From NCBI RefSeq assembly GCF_015731765.1, contig NZ_VRYY01000734.1, forward strand, positions 1 to 34,519: 34,519 nucleotides of DNA, in the 5' to 3' direction. Made by a program: the position numbers and the translations under genes. Numbering within the stretch: position 1 is the stretch's first letter; the number at the start of each line of letters is the position of its first letter. Below the pieces are notes generated by a model. That model saw only the letters and a program-made list of their open reading frames with translations, did not search any database and had not been told where the DNA came from. Below are positions 15,414-23,133 of this stretch, one piece after another. Source of the DNA: Nitratidesulfovibrio oxamicus (lineage in GTDB: Bacteria; Desulfobacterota; Desulfovibrionia; Desulfovibrionales; Desulfovibrionaceae).

Positions 15414-16232
15414 ATGGGGTTTGCCAAATACCAAGAAGACATCGTGAGTCGATACGTCGGCGATCTCGCGATGCGTTCCATCAAGGTGCCGGTTTCACCA
15501 CCCAAGCCCTCAAGCCCGAATGCCAAAAATCAACCTGATCAAAGGACAAAGAAGATGAGCAGTCTCAAAAAATTCGCTGTCGCCACGCCCCGGCCTCTCC
15601 CCGTGATCGTCTTGGCTGACACAAGTGGCAGCATGGGGGAGAACGGCAAGATCGAAGCGCTAAATGCTGCGATGAAGGACATGGTCTCGACTTTCGCCAA
15701 GGAAAGTCGTTTGCGCACCGAGATCCAGGTGGGCCTGATCACCTTTGGTGGCAAGGCGCAGATGCACTTGCCATTGGTTGCGGCACATGGCGTCGCAGGG
15801 TTCTCGGAATTTAAGGCAGACGGTGTCACGCCGATGGGTGCGGCATTTGATCTCGCGCGTCAGTTGCTGGAGGACAAGGATCGCATCCCCTCCAGAGCCT
15901 ATCGCCCCGTCTTGATTCTGTTGTCTGATGGACAACCGACCGACGACTGGGAGGCTCCTTTCAAGGCTCTTTGCGACTCCGAGCGGGCACAGAAGGCGAC
16001 CCGGCTAGCTATGGCGATTGGGCCGGATGCCGATGAAGCAATGCTGAAGGATTTTGCGAACGACGTAGAGGCTCCTATTTTCAAGGCCCACAACGCCCGG
16101 GACATCCACCGTTTCTTCCGTGCAGTGACCATGAGTGTGACCACTCGCACGGCAAGCCAAAATCCAGACATCTCAACCGCATTCGTTGTCCCGCCGCCGG
16201 ATGACGACGCACTGGACCTCGACTTCCAATGA
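15414..16232 (+). CDS. TerY-like von Willebrand A (VWA) domain protein
   Basis: A 272-residue protein with a single VWA domain (about residues 60-235). Its metal-ion-dependent adhesion site is complete: D69-T-S-G-S (DTSGSMGE), T139 in GVTPMG, and D172 in LLSDGQPTD. In the Ter stress systems, TerY forms a conserved triad with a PP2C phosphatase and a zinc-ribbon kinase (TerY-P), which is exactly what follows here. GGAGG lies nine bases before the ATG. This gives a 45-residue polar N-terminal extension not seen in short TerY; an internal ATG at 15555 is the alternative. Its stop overlaps the phosphatase start by 4 bases. It is the first gene of a seven-gene run. Its likely role is metal-dependent scaffold or phosphorylation target. 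Confidence 0.88.
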   Translation: MGFAKYQEDIVSRYVGDLAMRSIKVPVSPPKPSSPNAKNQPDQRTKKMSSLKKFAVATPRPLPVIVLADTSGSMGENGKIEALNAAMKDMVSTFAKESRLRTEIQVGLITFGGKAQMHLPLVAAHGVAGFSEFKADGVTPMGAAFDLARQLLEDKDRIPSRAYRPVLILLSDGQPTDDWEAPFKALCDSERAQKATRLAMAIGPDADEAMLKDFANDVEAPIFKAHNARDIHRFFRAVTMSVTTRTASQNPDISTAFVVPPPDDDALDLDFQ

Positions 16233-16933
16233 GGTTTATTGCCTGCGGCGCGAGCGTCATTGGCCCCCGACACCGGGATCTGGGCGAGCCTAATCAGGAC
16301 GCGATGGTTCTGGCGGGTTGCCGAGGTGGCTGGATTGCGGCTGTGGCAGACGGATTGGGATCGAGAGCACGTAGTGATCTGGGGGCACGTAGTGCCTGCC
16401 AAGTTACCCGGCGGATCTTGCGCGCTACATCGAGCAGTTTCGATCTGCCGGCAACGCTGCCCTTGATTCATCAGCAATGGCTTGAAGCGATCGTTCCGAC
16501 AACTCCTCGAGACGCCGCGACCACGCTGCTGTTCGGCCGCGTGACAGATCAAGGCGAGGTCCATGCAGCCCAATTGGGTGATGGTCTTCTGCTGGTGAAA
16601 TGCGCTGGCGAGTTCCGTCGCATCACGCCAGAGCGCACAGCCTATGGCAATCAGACTTGGGCACTTGAGTCCACGCACCTGCAGGACAAATGGAGCTGTA
16701 CGAAAGGCCGATTCACCGAGCCGGGTGATGGTGTTGTCTTGATGACAGATGGCGTGGCCGATGACCTCGAACCTGCACATCTTGCCGACTTCTTTGATGC
16801 GCTTTACCAAGACTTAAGCGCTCGAAATCGGCGCAGAGGCAGACGCTGGTTGCAGTCTGAACTGAATGACTGGGCGACACCCTTACACAGCGACGACAAA
16901 ACACTCGTGGCCATTTTTAGGACGTCTGAATGA
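16229..16933 (+). CDS. PP2C-family serine/threonine phosphatase
   Basis: A 234-residue PP2C (PPM) phosphatase expected to remove phosphate from Ser/Thr with two Mn/Mg ions. The metal ligands are readable in order: GEPNQDAM, VADGLGSRARSDLGA, RDAATTLLFG, QLGDGLLLV, VLMTDGVADDL and SDDKTLVAIF. It is the compact form without extra domains. It overlaps both neighbours by 4 bases (ATGA), so its dose is tied to the VWA protein and the kinase. In TerY-P triads this enzyme opposes the kinase. It is soluble and cytoplasmic. Confidence 0.9.
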   Translation: MRFIACGASVIGPRHRDLGEPNQDAMVLAGCRGGWIAAVADGLGSRARSDLGARSACQVTRRILRATSSSFDLPATLPLIHQQWLEAIVPTTPRDAATTLLFGRVTDQGEVHAAQLGDGLLLVKCAGEFRRITPERTAYGNQTWALESTHLQDKWSCTKGRFTEPGDGVVLMTDGVADDLEPAHLADFFDALYQDLSARNRRRGRRWLQSELNDWATPLHSDDKTLVAIFRTSE

Positions 16934-18357
16934 GCACAGCAACACCAGAGGCACCAAAGAAAAACAGGACGGTGCTGGACCAACACGGTCAGTCCTATGA
17001 ACTGACAGGGCGTATCGGCGAAGGCGGTCAGGGGATCGTTTGCACGACCAACTACCCAAATGTACTCGTCAAAGTCTCTCGCGCAACCACAGAAGAAAAG
17101 CGAAACAGTTGGACGAGCAAGATTCGCGCACTTATGCGTCAGCCACTTGAGGGCCTTCCTATCGCTCATCCACAAGCTCTTATTACGCAGCCGCAGCCCG
17201 GCTACGTCATGGAACTGATGGATGGACTGGCCCCAATGACTGAACTGATGCAGGTGGCGACGGACGCCTTGATGTCAGATGAAGGCCTCTCGGGCTATGT
17301 GAAGACAGGCGGTCTGTTGCGCCGGTTGAAGATGCTCGCGCGACTGGCTCGGGTCCTGGCGGAGTTGCATGGCCGAGGACTCGCCTATGGCGATCTTTCT
17401 CCTGCAAATGTCTTCGTATCGCAGTCACTAGAGTACGCCGAAGTCTGGTTAATCGACGCCGACAACGTTGCGAGTCAGTCGCGTGACGGTCAGCAAGGTG
17501 TATTCACCCCCGACTACGGGGCTCCAGAGATTCTGAGGGGAGAGTCCGGCATCAATACACTGACCGACAGCTGGAGTTTTGCGGTCATGGCGTATCGCAT
17601 CCTCACGCTGGTTCACCCCCTCAAGGGGGACGTTGTGCTTGAGGGTGAACCCGAGCGTGAAGAGGCAGCCCTCCGCGGCGAACTCCCTTGGGTAGATCAC
17701 CCAGTTGATCGCAGCAATGTCTTGTCGATAGGTCTGCCTCGCGAAATCACGCTCAATGCGCCACTGCGTGCGCTGTTTGAACGATGCTTCAATGCCGGGC
17801 TGAACAATCCGGGTGAGCGGCCAAGTCTGAATGAGTGGGCAGATGCCTTCGAGGCTGCCACAGGCCATTGCGATCAATGCGAGTCTTGCGGCAGCACGTT
17901 TTTCTACACCTCGAAGCACATCTGTCCATTTTGCGATCACGCCCAGGACACGAATCGCACGATCCTCTTGCAGGAATATCGCTATATGCCTCCGGATCTG
18001 CTCCGGGAGGGCTTGCCGGAAGATGTTCCAGAGTCGTTGATTCGAAAAGAGTGCTGGACTCGCACAGGCAAGGCGATGGTTTTGAGTATGAGCCCTGCCG
18101 AGTTAAAGACTTTGCCTTTGGGGACGTCCCTGTACGCGGATGCCCGTCCGCTATGCACTGTCGAACTTGCTCAGGATGGGTTGTGGATAGAGCCATCAGT
18201 CGGTACGCAAGTTTCCTTGCAGAGAGCATCTGATGACAAAGTCGTCGCGGTTGTGCGTCGTCAGCGGCTCAAGTCAGACAGTCGTTCAGGAGTGTCTTTC
18301 TGGCTCCACCTAGGCGCAGTAGAAGAAGAGCACGTCGTTTGGCGTTTCAATTGGTGA
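16930..18357 (+). CDS. serine/threonine protein kinase with C-terminal zinc ribbon (TerY-P type)
   Basis: A 475-residue kinase. The N-terminal kinase domain (about 22-305) has glycine loop GRIGEGGQG, Lys48 in VLVKVS, and a catalytic loop of the form YGDLSPANV with D155, so the usual HRD is YGD. The metal-binding DFG is replaced by DAD (176-178), and an APE-like YGAPEI follows. A zinc ribbon, CDQCESCG...CPFC, covers about 313-336. A further 130-residue beta-rich domain closes the protein (SMSPAEL...WLHLG); it could be FHA-like but I cannot prove it. Kinase plus zinc ribbon next to VWA and PP2C defines the TerY-P triad. The helicase begins 8 bp later. Substrates are probably the downstream machinery, by inference. 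Confidence 0.9.
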   Translation: MSTATPEAPKKNRTVLDQHGQSYELTGRIGEGGQGIVCTTNYPNVLVKVSRATTEEKRNSWTSKIRALMRQPLEGLPIAHPQALITQPQPGYVMELMDGLAPMTELMQVATDALMSDEGLSGYVKTGGLLRRLKMLARLARVLAELHGRGLAYGDLSPANVFVSQSLEYAEVWLIDADNVASQSRDGQQGVFTPDYGAPEILRGESGINTLTDSWSFAVMAYRILTLVHPLKGDVVLEGEPEREEAALRGELPWVDHPVDRSNVLSIGLPREITLNAPLRALFERCFNAGLNNPGERPSLNEWADAFEAATGHCDQCESCGSTFFYTSKHICPFCDHAQDTNRTILLQEYRYMPPDLLREGLPEDVPESLIRKECWTRTGKAMVLSMSPAELKTLPLGTSLYADARPLCTVELAQDGLWIEPSVGTQVSLQRASDDKVVAVVRRQRLKSDSRSGVSFWLHLGAVEEEHVVWRFNW

Positions 18358-18364
18358 GGCAACG

Positions 18365-21300
18365 ATGAATCTCTGCGACTTTCCTCTTCTGTCGGGTGAA
18401 CTTGCCCAGTTCACTTGTGACGATCTAGGTGCCGATTGGCAGATTGGTGAGGCCGTATCAGTACAGGCACACGGCCATGACTATCTCCTCCGCCAGGGCG
18501 ATTCCGTCTGCGTTGGCAAAGCAGAAGGTCGCCAAGATCGAACTGCGCTTCAGGTCCAACGAGGTCTGACGTTGTGGGTGTTAAGAAATCGACATGGAGA
18601 TGTTCTCCAACTTCAATCGCTGGATTTGGTCGAGCAGATCCAGCTGGATATGGCGATTTCTGTTGATGAGGCCATTGCGGAGCAATTGGTCAGCAGAGGG
18701 GAGATTTCTGCTCCGGACGTACCCACTGCAGTTGGTTGGTTGAATGAGCAATTCATCTCTGCCGAGAAAGCACCGAACCCAGAAATGGATCGTGTTTTTC
18801 TTGGCCGGTTCGACAACGCTTCCGATGAGAGTTTCGTTCTGTTTGGTGCAGGCTGGCGCGGCAACGTCAAACGAGATGCTGGCGTGCTGAAACTGATGAG
18901 CGTCACTCGTCTCAAGGGGGCTACAGCACGTGTAGCGATGGCCGTTGGCAAGATCTCTTTCCAAGATGCCAGTGTCGCCGTGCGTCTCCAGAGTACAGAG
19001 CAACGCGCACTTTTGGATGCCGCGCTGCGCGACAACGGCAGCTACCTACGTTTATGGCAAGAGTATGGTGCGCTCGAATGGGAGCAGGCTCGAGATTGCG
19101 CGAGGGAACTGGGTTCTCTTCGTTTCAAGAGTGCGGAGCTCGTCGAAGGTGAACTGTGGGCATGGTTTCTAAAAGTTGATGCTGATCATCTCAAGGATTT
19201 CCGGAAACGATGGAAAGCTTTGGGGCTGGCGAACACGACGCAAGTGGAGCTTGGGGATCGGGAGCTTGATCTTGATTCCGAGGTTGAAGACGCGCCGGAC
19301 AGAGCTGATCGAGCACGCCGTCGCCCGGTTCGTGGTGTATTACGGTTCGAGCGAGAGGGTGTGGTCTTGGTTCCGAGCCAGGATCGGCGTTCAGAACGCC
19401 CCCCAACCAAGGGGTTCATCTACTACTCGCTATCAGGTGATGAAGCCGTACAGACACGTCGTGCGCGCGCAAGGCAATCTATCAATGAAGGGCGGCGACT
19501 GCCGCAACTGAGCTACTTGCTGGAAGGGGTGGCTCCGCCAAGCGCCCGGCGACGTCAGCTCGACGGCTTATCCACCTACGCCAAATCTTGCTTCAAGGGT
19601 GTTCCGACCAAGCGCCAGATTGAGGCGCTGGAGAAGGCGATAAATACACCTGATATCGCACTCATCGTTGGCCCACCAGGAACGGGCAAGACCCAGGTCA
19701 TTGCAGCTTTGCAGCGGCGCCTTGCCGAAACACTCGGTGAAAACTCGCTGCAGCACCAAGTGCTGATTAGCAGTTACCAGCACGATGCAGTCGATAACGC
19801 CCTGAATCGTGCTGAAGTCTTTGGCTTGCCTGCCGTTCGAATTGGCGGCCGAGGGCGCCGTGACGAAGGCGGTGTCGACCCCGTTAGTGTTTGGTGTGAA
19901 CGCAAACGGAAAGAAATCTCAGTTCGACTCGACGCGATTCGGCTGAATGAGCCGCTGACTCAACCATTGGAAGAGCTGGATCGACGTATCACAGCATTGA
20001 GACTCGCGAGCATGTCGGCACAGGAACGCCAAACACAGTTCGAGCAAATTGATGTCCTTTTGCGTCAGCTGTTCGAGCTAGATATTCGTCTTCCGGCCCA
20101 TATTAAGGACCGATGGGATGAGTTTCTTGCTCAGCAGAAAAGAGTCGAAACCCAGCGTCAGGCCAATGAGCCTGCTGGGCTTGTGCGCTTGGTGAGGGCC
20201 CTGCGCACCAGTTCTATTGGGTTCGCCGACGACGGTCCGGACAGAGTTCACCAGCTCGAGCGTACGCTGCGACGTAACAAGGGCAACCTTAATGATTCGG
20301 AATGGAGCTTGCTCCAGCGTCTTTCAACGGTTGCCGATGCAACAGAAGCAGATCTTGCTGAATTGGCCGCGTTTAAGCAGTCCATGCTGGATCGACTTAG
20401 CCCCGATTACAGGCCCCCGCAGCTTAAGCAGGCGTTGAGCGGAGAAGCGCTCGGGCTCTTGGCCGAGATCGAGCACGCAATCGATGCGCCTTTACGCCAA
20501 TCTCGCCGTGGCATCTCTGCGGTAGTGGCCTCGTACCAGGCGGCACTTTACCAAGCCCCCAATGAGGCAGCTAGAGCGGTCCGCGAGTACGCCAGCATTG
20601 TCGGTGCGACATGCCAGCAGTCAGCTAGTAAGGCGATGAGCAGCTTGAAGGAGTTGAGCGACCTAGATGCATCAGAAGGAATTGAATTCGACACGGTTGT
20701 CATTGACGAAGCCGCAAGAGCGAATCCTCTCGATCTTTTCGTTCCAATGGCGATGGCGCGGCGTCGCATCATCCTGGTCGGCGACCATCGACAACTGCCT
20801 CACCTTGTTCAGCGAGAGTTGGAAGATGAACTCATTTCCAGGCAAAGCCTGACTGAGGCTCAAGCGAAGGCGTATGAGCAGAGCCTTTTTGAGCGGCTGG
20901 TAAAGCAGCTTAGAGAGCAAGAGAAAGTCGACAACATCAAGCGCGTGGTGATGCTCGATACGCAGTACAGAATGCATCCGACACTGGGTGACTTCATCAG
21001 CAAACAGTTCTATGAATCTGAGGGGTTGGACGTCTTGCACTCGGGGCGACCTGCGGAGGATTTCGCTCACACGATTCCTGGCTACCAAGGCAAATGTGCG
21101 GCTTGGTTGGATGTGCCTCTGCAGGACGGGAAAGAAAGATTCCTAAAACCCGGTTATGAAAGACGGGCGGAGGCAATTTCTATTGCAAAAGAGGTTAAGC
21201 GGATTGCAGATTCTTGTGGGCCGTCGCTGAGCATTGGGGTCATCAGTTTCTACCGCGCCCAGTGTGACCTGATACTTGATGCACTGGCTGACGAGGGCTT

Positions 21301-21679
21301 GGCAGAGGAAGAGGATGGGGAAATCCGGATCGCGCGCTCCTACCGGCAGACTGAATCAGGTGATGAGCGACTGCGCGTCGGCACGGTTGACGCGTTTCAA
21401 GGCAAAGAGTTTGACCTCGTCTTTCTGTCCGTAGTGCGAGCTAACGACGTGGTGATTCCCGATCACAAGGAAGGGGAAGAGCGCGAACGATTGCTAAACA
21501 GCAAGTATGGACACTTACGGTTGGCAAATCGCATGAACGTGGCGATGAGTCGCCAGAGGAAGCTCCTCGTCGCCGTCGGTGCCAAACACATGGCCGAAGG
21601 GCCCGAGACCGAGGAAGGTGTCCCAGCCCTGGCTGCATTCCTCAAGCTTTGCAGAGAGGAGATGGCGCATGGCCGCTGA
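18365..21679 (+). CDS. superfamily 1 helicase of the UPF1/DNA2-like class
   Basis: An 1104-residue ATPase. The first 410 residues are a large unassigned N-terminal region with a charged stretch (about 285-320). The helicase motifs are complete: Walker A GPPGTGKT (436-443), motif II VIDEAA (D781, E782), motif III GDHRQLP (806), QYRMHP (around 868), motif V VDAFQGKE (1008) and motif VI MNVAMSRQ (S1062). A 300-residue helical insert separates motifs I and II, as in DNA2/UPF1 relatives. No nuclease domain is seen. It follows the kinase by 7 bp and overlaps the next gene by 11 bp. Such enzymes unwind DNA or RNA 5' to 3'; here it probably acts with the McrBC-like pair. Confidence 0.9.
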   Translation: MNLCDFPLLSGELAQFTCDDLGADWQIGEAVSVQAHGHDYLLRQGDSVCVGKAEGRQDRTALQVQRGLTLWVLRNRHGDVLQLQSLDLVEQIQLDMAISVDEAIAEQLVSRGEISAPDVPTAVGWLNEQFISAEKAPNPEMDRVFLGRFDNASDESFVLFGAGWRGNVKRDAGVLKLMSVTRLKGATARVAMAVGKISFQDASVAVRLQSTEQRALLDAALRDNGSYLRLWQEYGALEWEQARDCARELGSLRFKSAELVEGELWAWFLKVDADHLKDFRKRWKALGLANTTQVELGDRELDLDSEVEDAPDRADRARRRPVRGVLRFEREGVVLVPSQDRRSERPPTKGFIYYSLSGDEAVQTRRARARQSINEGRRLPQLSYLLEGVAPPSARRRQLDGLSTYAKSCFKGVPTKRQIEALEKAINTPDIALIVGPPGTGKTQVIAALQRRLAETLGENSLQHQVLISSYQHDAVDNALNRAEVFGLPAVRIGGRGRRDEGGVDPVSVWCERKRKEISVRLDAIRLNEPLTQPLEELDRRITALRLASMSAQERQTQFEQIDVLLRQLFELDIRLPAHIKDRWDEFLAQQKRVETQRQANEPAGLVRLVRALRTSSIGFADDGPDRVHQLERTLRRNKGNLNDSEWSLLQRLSTVADATEADLAELAAFKQSMLDRLSPDYRPPQLKQALSGEALGLLAEIEHAIDAPLRQSRRGISAVVASYQAALYQAPNEAARAVREYASIVGATCQQSASKAMSSLKELSDLDASEGIEFDTVVIDEAARANPLDLFVPMAMARRRIILVGDHRQLPHLVQRELEDELISRQSLTEAQAKAYEQSLFERLVKQLREQEKVDNIKRVVMLDTQYRMHPTLGDFISKQFYESEGLDVLHSGRPAEDFAHTIPGYQGKCAAWLDVPLQDGKERFLKPGYERRAEAISIAKEVKRIADSCGPSLSIGVISFYRAQCDLILDALADEGLAEEEDGEIRIARSYRQTESGDERLRVGTVDAFQGKEFDLVFLSVVRANDVVIPDHKEGEERERLLNSKYGHLRLANRMNVAMSRQRKLLVAVGAKHMAEGPETEEGVPALAAFLKLCREEMAHGR

Positions 21680-23132
21680 CCGCTATCTTTGCTTCGATGT
21701 CCGTCGCCCCCCGGGTGGGCGGCCGCTCTTGTGGCCTGTCCGCGTTTGGAAGGTTCTTTATCCAACAAATCGTGTCCTCAAGTTGAACCTGTTCCAGCAG
21801 GCGATCCTTGGACTGGCAAGGGCCAGATGCCAGGACAGTTCGGAAATGGCTGAGTTGCTGGGGCTGGACCGAGAACTGGTGGCATTCATCATTGCAACCC
21901 AACTGATCCCGAACGGCTGGATGACCACCTCGGGATCAGTCACCTCTCAAGGTGAGCGTGTCCTCGAAGAGGCTCAGGATGCCAGCGAGGAAGTCCGCAT
22001 GGGGTACGCATATCAGGACGCGATTTCGGGGAACTGGCTGCCGCGATTCACTGAAGAGCTTCCAGAGATCGAAGCGAAGCGAGTCGATGAACGTGGTTAC
22101 CCAGTGTTCCTGCGAGACCTCGATTCCGGAAAGGAGGATCGCCCCTTCCGCCTCAATCACTTCCGAGAGGACGCACTGGATACAGCGGCCCTCTTTGATG
22201 CGTTTCAGCGCTATCGGACGGATCATGACCACGCCAAACAGCGTGATGACGAGCTTTCGGCACGTGTCCGTATTGACAGCCTGAGCTTCGTCGAAGATTC
22301 GGCGCAGCCGATGTGGTTGTGGACATGGATCTTTCCAGACGAGGCAGGGGCACAACCCTGGTTGGTTGCCGATCCGTTCGGGTTGCAGCAGGCTGCGTCG
22401 TGGTTACGCAAACCCCTGCAGGAAGTCTTGCCGCGAAACGATGGACTTGCAAGATACATCGCTGACGCGGTGGGTGAGACAAGATCGAACGATTTATCGG
22501 CAGAGGAGTGGCTCCGATCCCTGGAGAACCAGATCGACTTGACACTGCTTGCAGACTACAACTGGTCGCGGAAGGTGCCGATTGTTGAGGGATACCTCGC
22601 CAGCGTTCTGAGACGAAGATCCGTGCTGGCCAGTCAGGAGAGGTCTTGGCAGGAGGATGTGACTAGCCTTCTCATTGAGACTCACAACCTGGCAGAAAGC
22701 GTGCTGCAGTGGCTGTTGAAGCAATTTTCCGTTGATGTCCGCAGACTCCCAGATAGAAGCCAAGATAACAAGTGGACGAAGGAAATCGCCGTACAAACAC
22801 TGCAGGCGCTTCCGATAGCACAACTCGATGACGAATTAGTTCGACGCCTTGCGTCACAGAATTTGCGAGAGATTAGAAATGCGCTGATCCGAGGCAATAG
22901 CTCACTGAAAGCTCTGATGTTTGCTGCACTGCTTTCTACCATCGAGCACTCCGATCACCCCTTCCTCAAGCTATCCGCTGATGAGCTTCGACTGACTCGT
23001 CTGCTTGATATGGCAGATGCTCGCAACAAAAAAGCCGGGCATTCAGGTAGCGAGAGAATCGATATAGAAGAATCCATGGAACACGCTGACTTTGTCATCG
23101 AATGGGTTCAAATTTTTAAGGGCTGGTATTGA
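21669..23132 (+). CDS. unrecognised protein of the module, possible N-terminal winged helix
   Basis: A 487-residue soluble protein I cannot place in a family. The ATG at 21669 lies inside the helicase end (11-bp overlap), so coupling is tight. A possible winged-helix segment (about residues 35-85: FQQAILGLARARC, AELLGLDRELVAFIIATQL, GWMTTSGSVTSQG) resembles the DNA-binding or adaptor domain of DUF-type defence proteins. The middle has WLWTWIFPDEAGAQPWLVADPFG, reminiscent of a nuclease-associated beta sheet, without visible catalytic residues. The C-terminal 200 residues are helical. It sits between helicase and McrB-like ATPase, so it is probably a structural or loading subunit of their complex. 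Confidence 0.8.
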   Translation: MAADRYLCFDVRRPPGGRPLLWPVRVWKVLYPTNRVLKLNLFQQAILGLARARCQDSSEMAELLGLDRELVAFIIATQLIPNGWMTTSGSVTSQGERVLEEAQDASEEVRMGYAYQDAISGNWLPRFTEELPEIEAKRVDERGYPVFLRDLDSGKEDRPFRLNHFREDALDTAALFDAFQRYRTDHDHAKQRDDELSARVRIDSLSFVEDSAQPMWLWTWIFPDEAGAQPWLVADPFGLQQAASWLRKPLQEVLPRNDGLARYIADAVGETRSNDLSAEEWLRSLENQIDLTLLADYNWSRKVPIVEGYLASVLRRRSVLASQERSWQEDVTSLLIETHNLAESVLQWLLKQFSVDVRRLPDRSQDNKWTKEIAVQTLQALPIAQLDDELVRRLASQNLREIRNALIRGNSSLKALMFAALLSTIEHSDHPFLKLSADELRLTRLLDMADARNKKAGHSGSERIDIEESMEHADFVIEWVQIFKGWY

Positions 23133-23133
23133 A

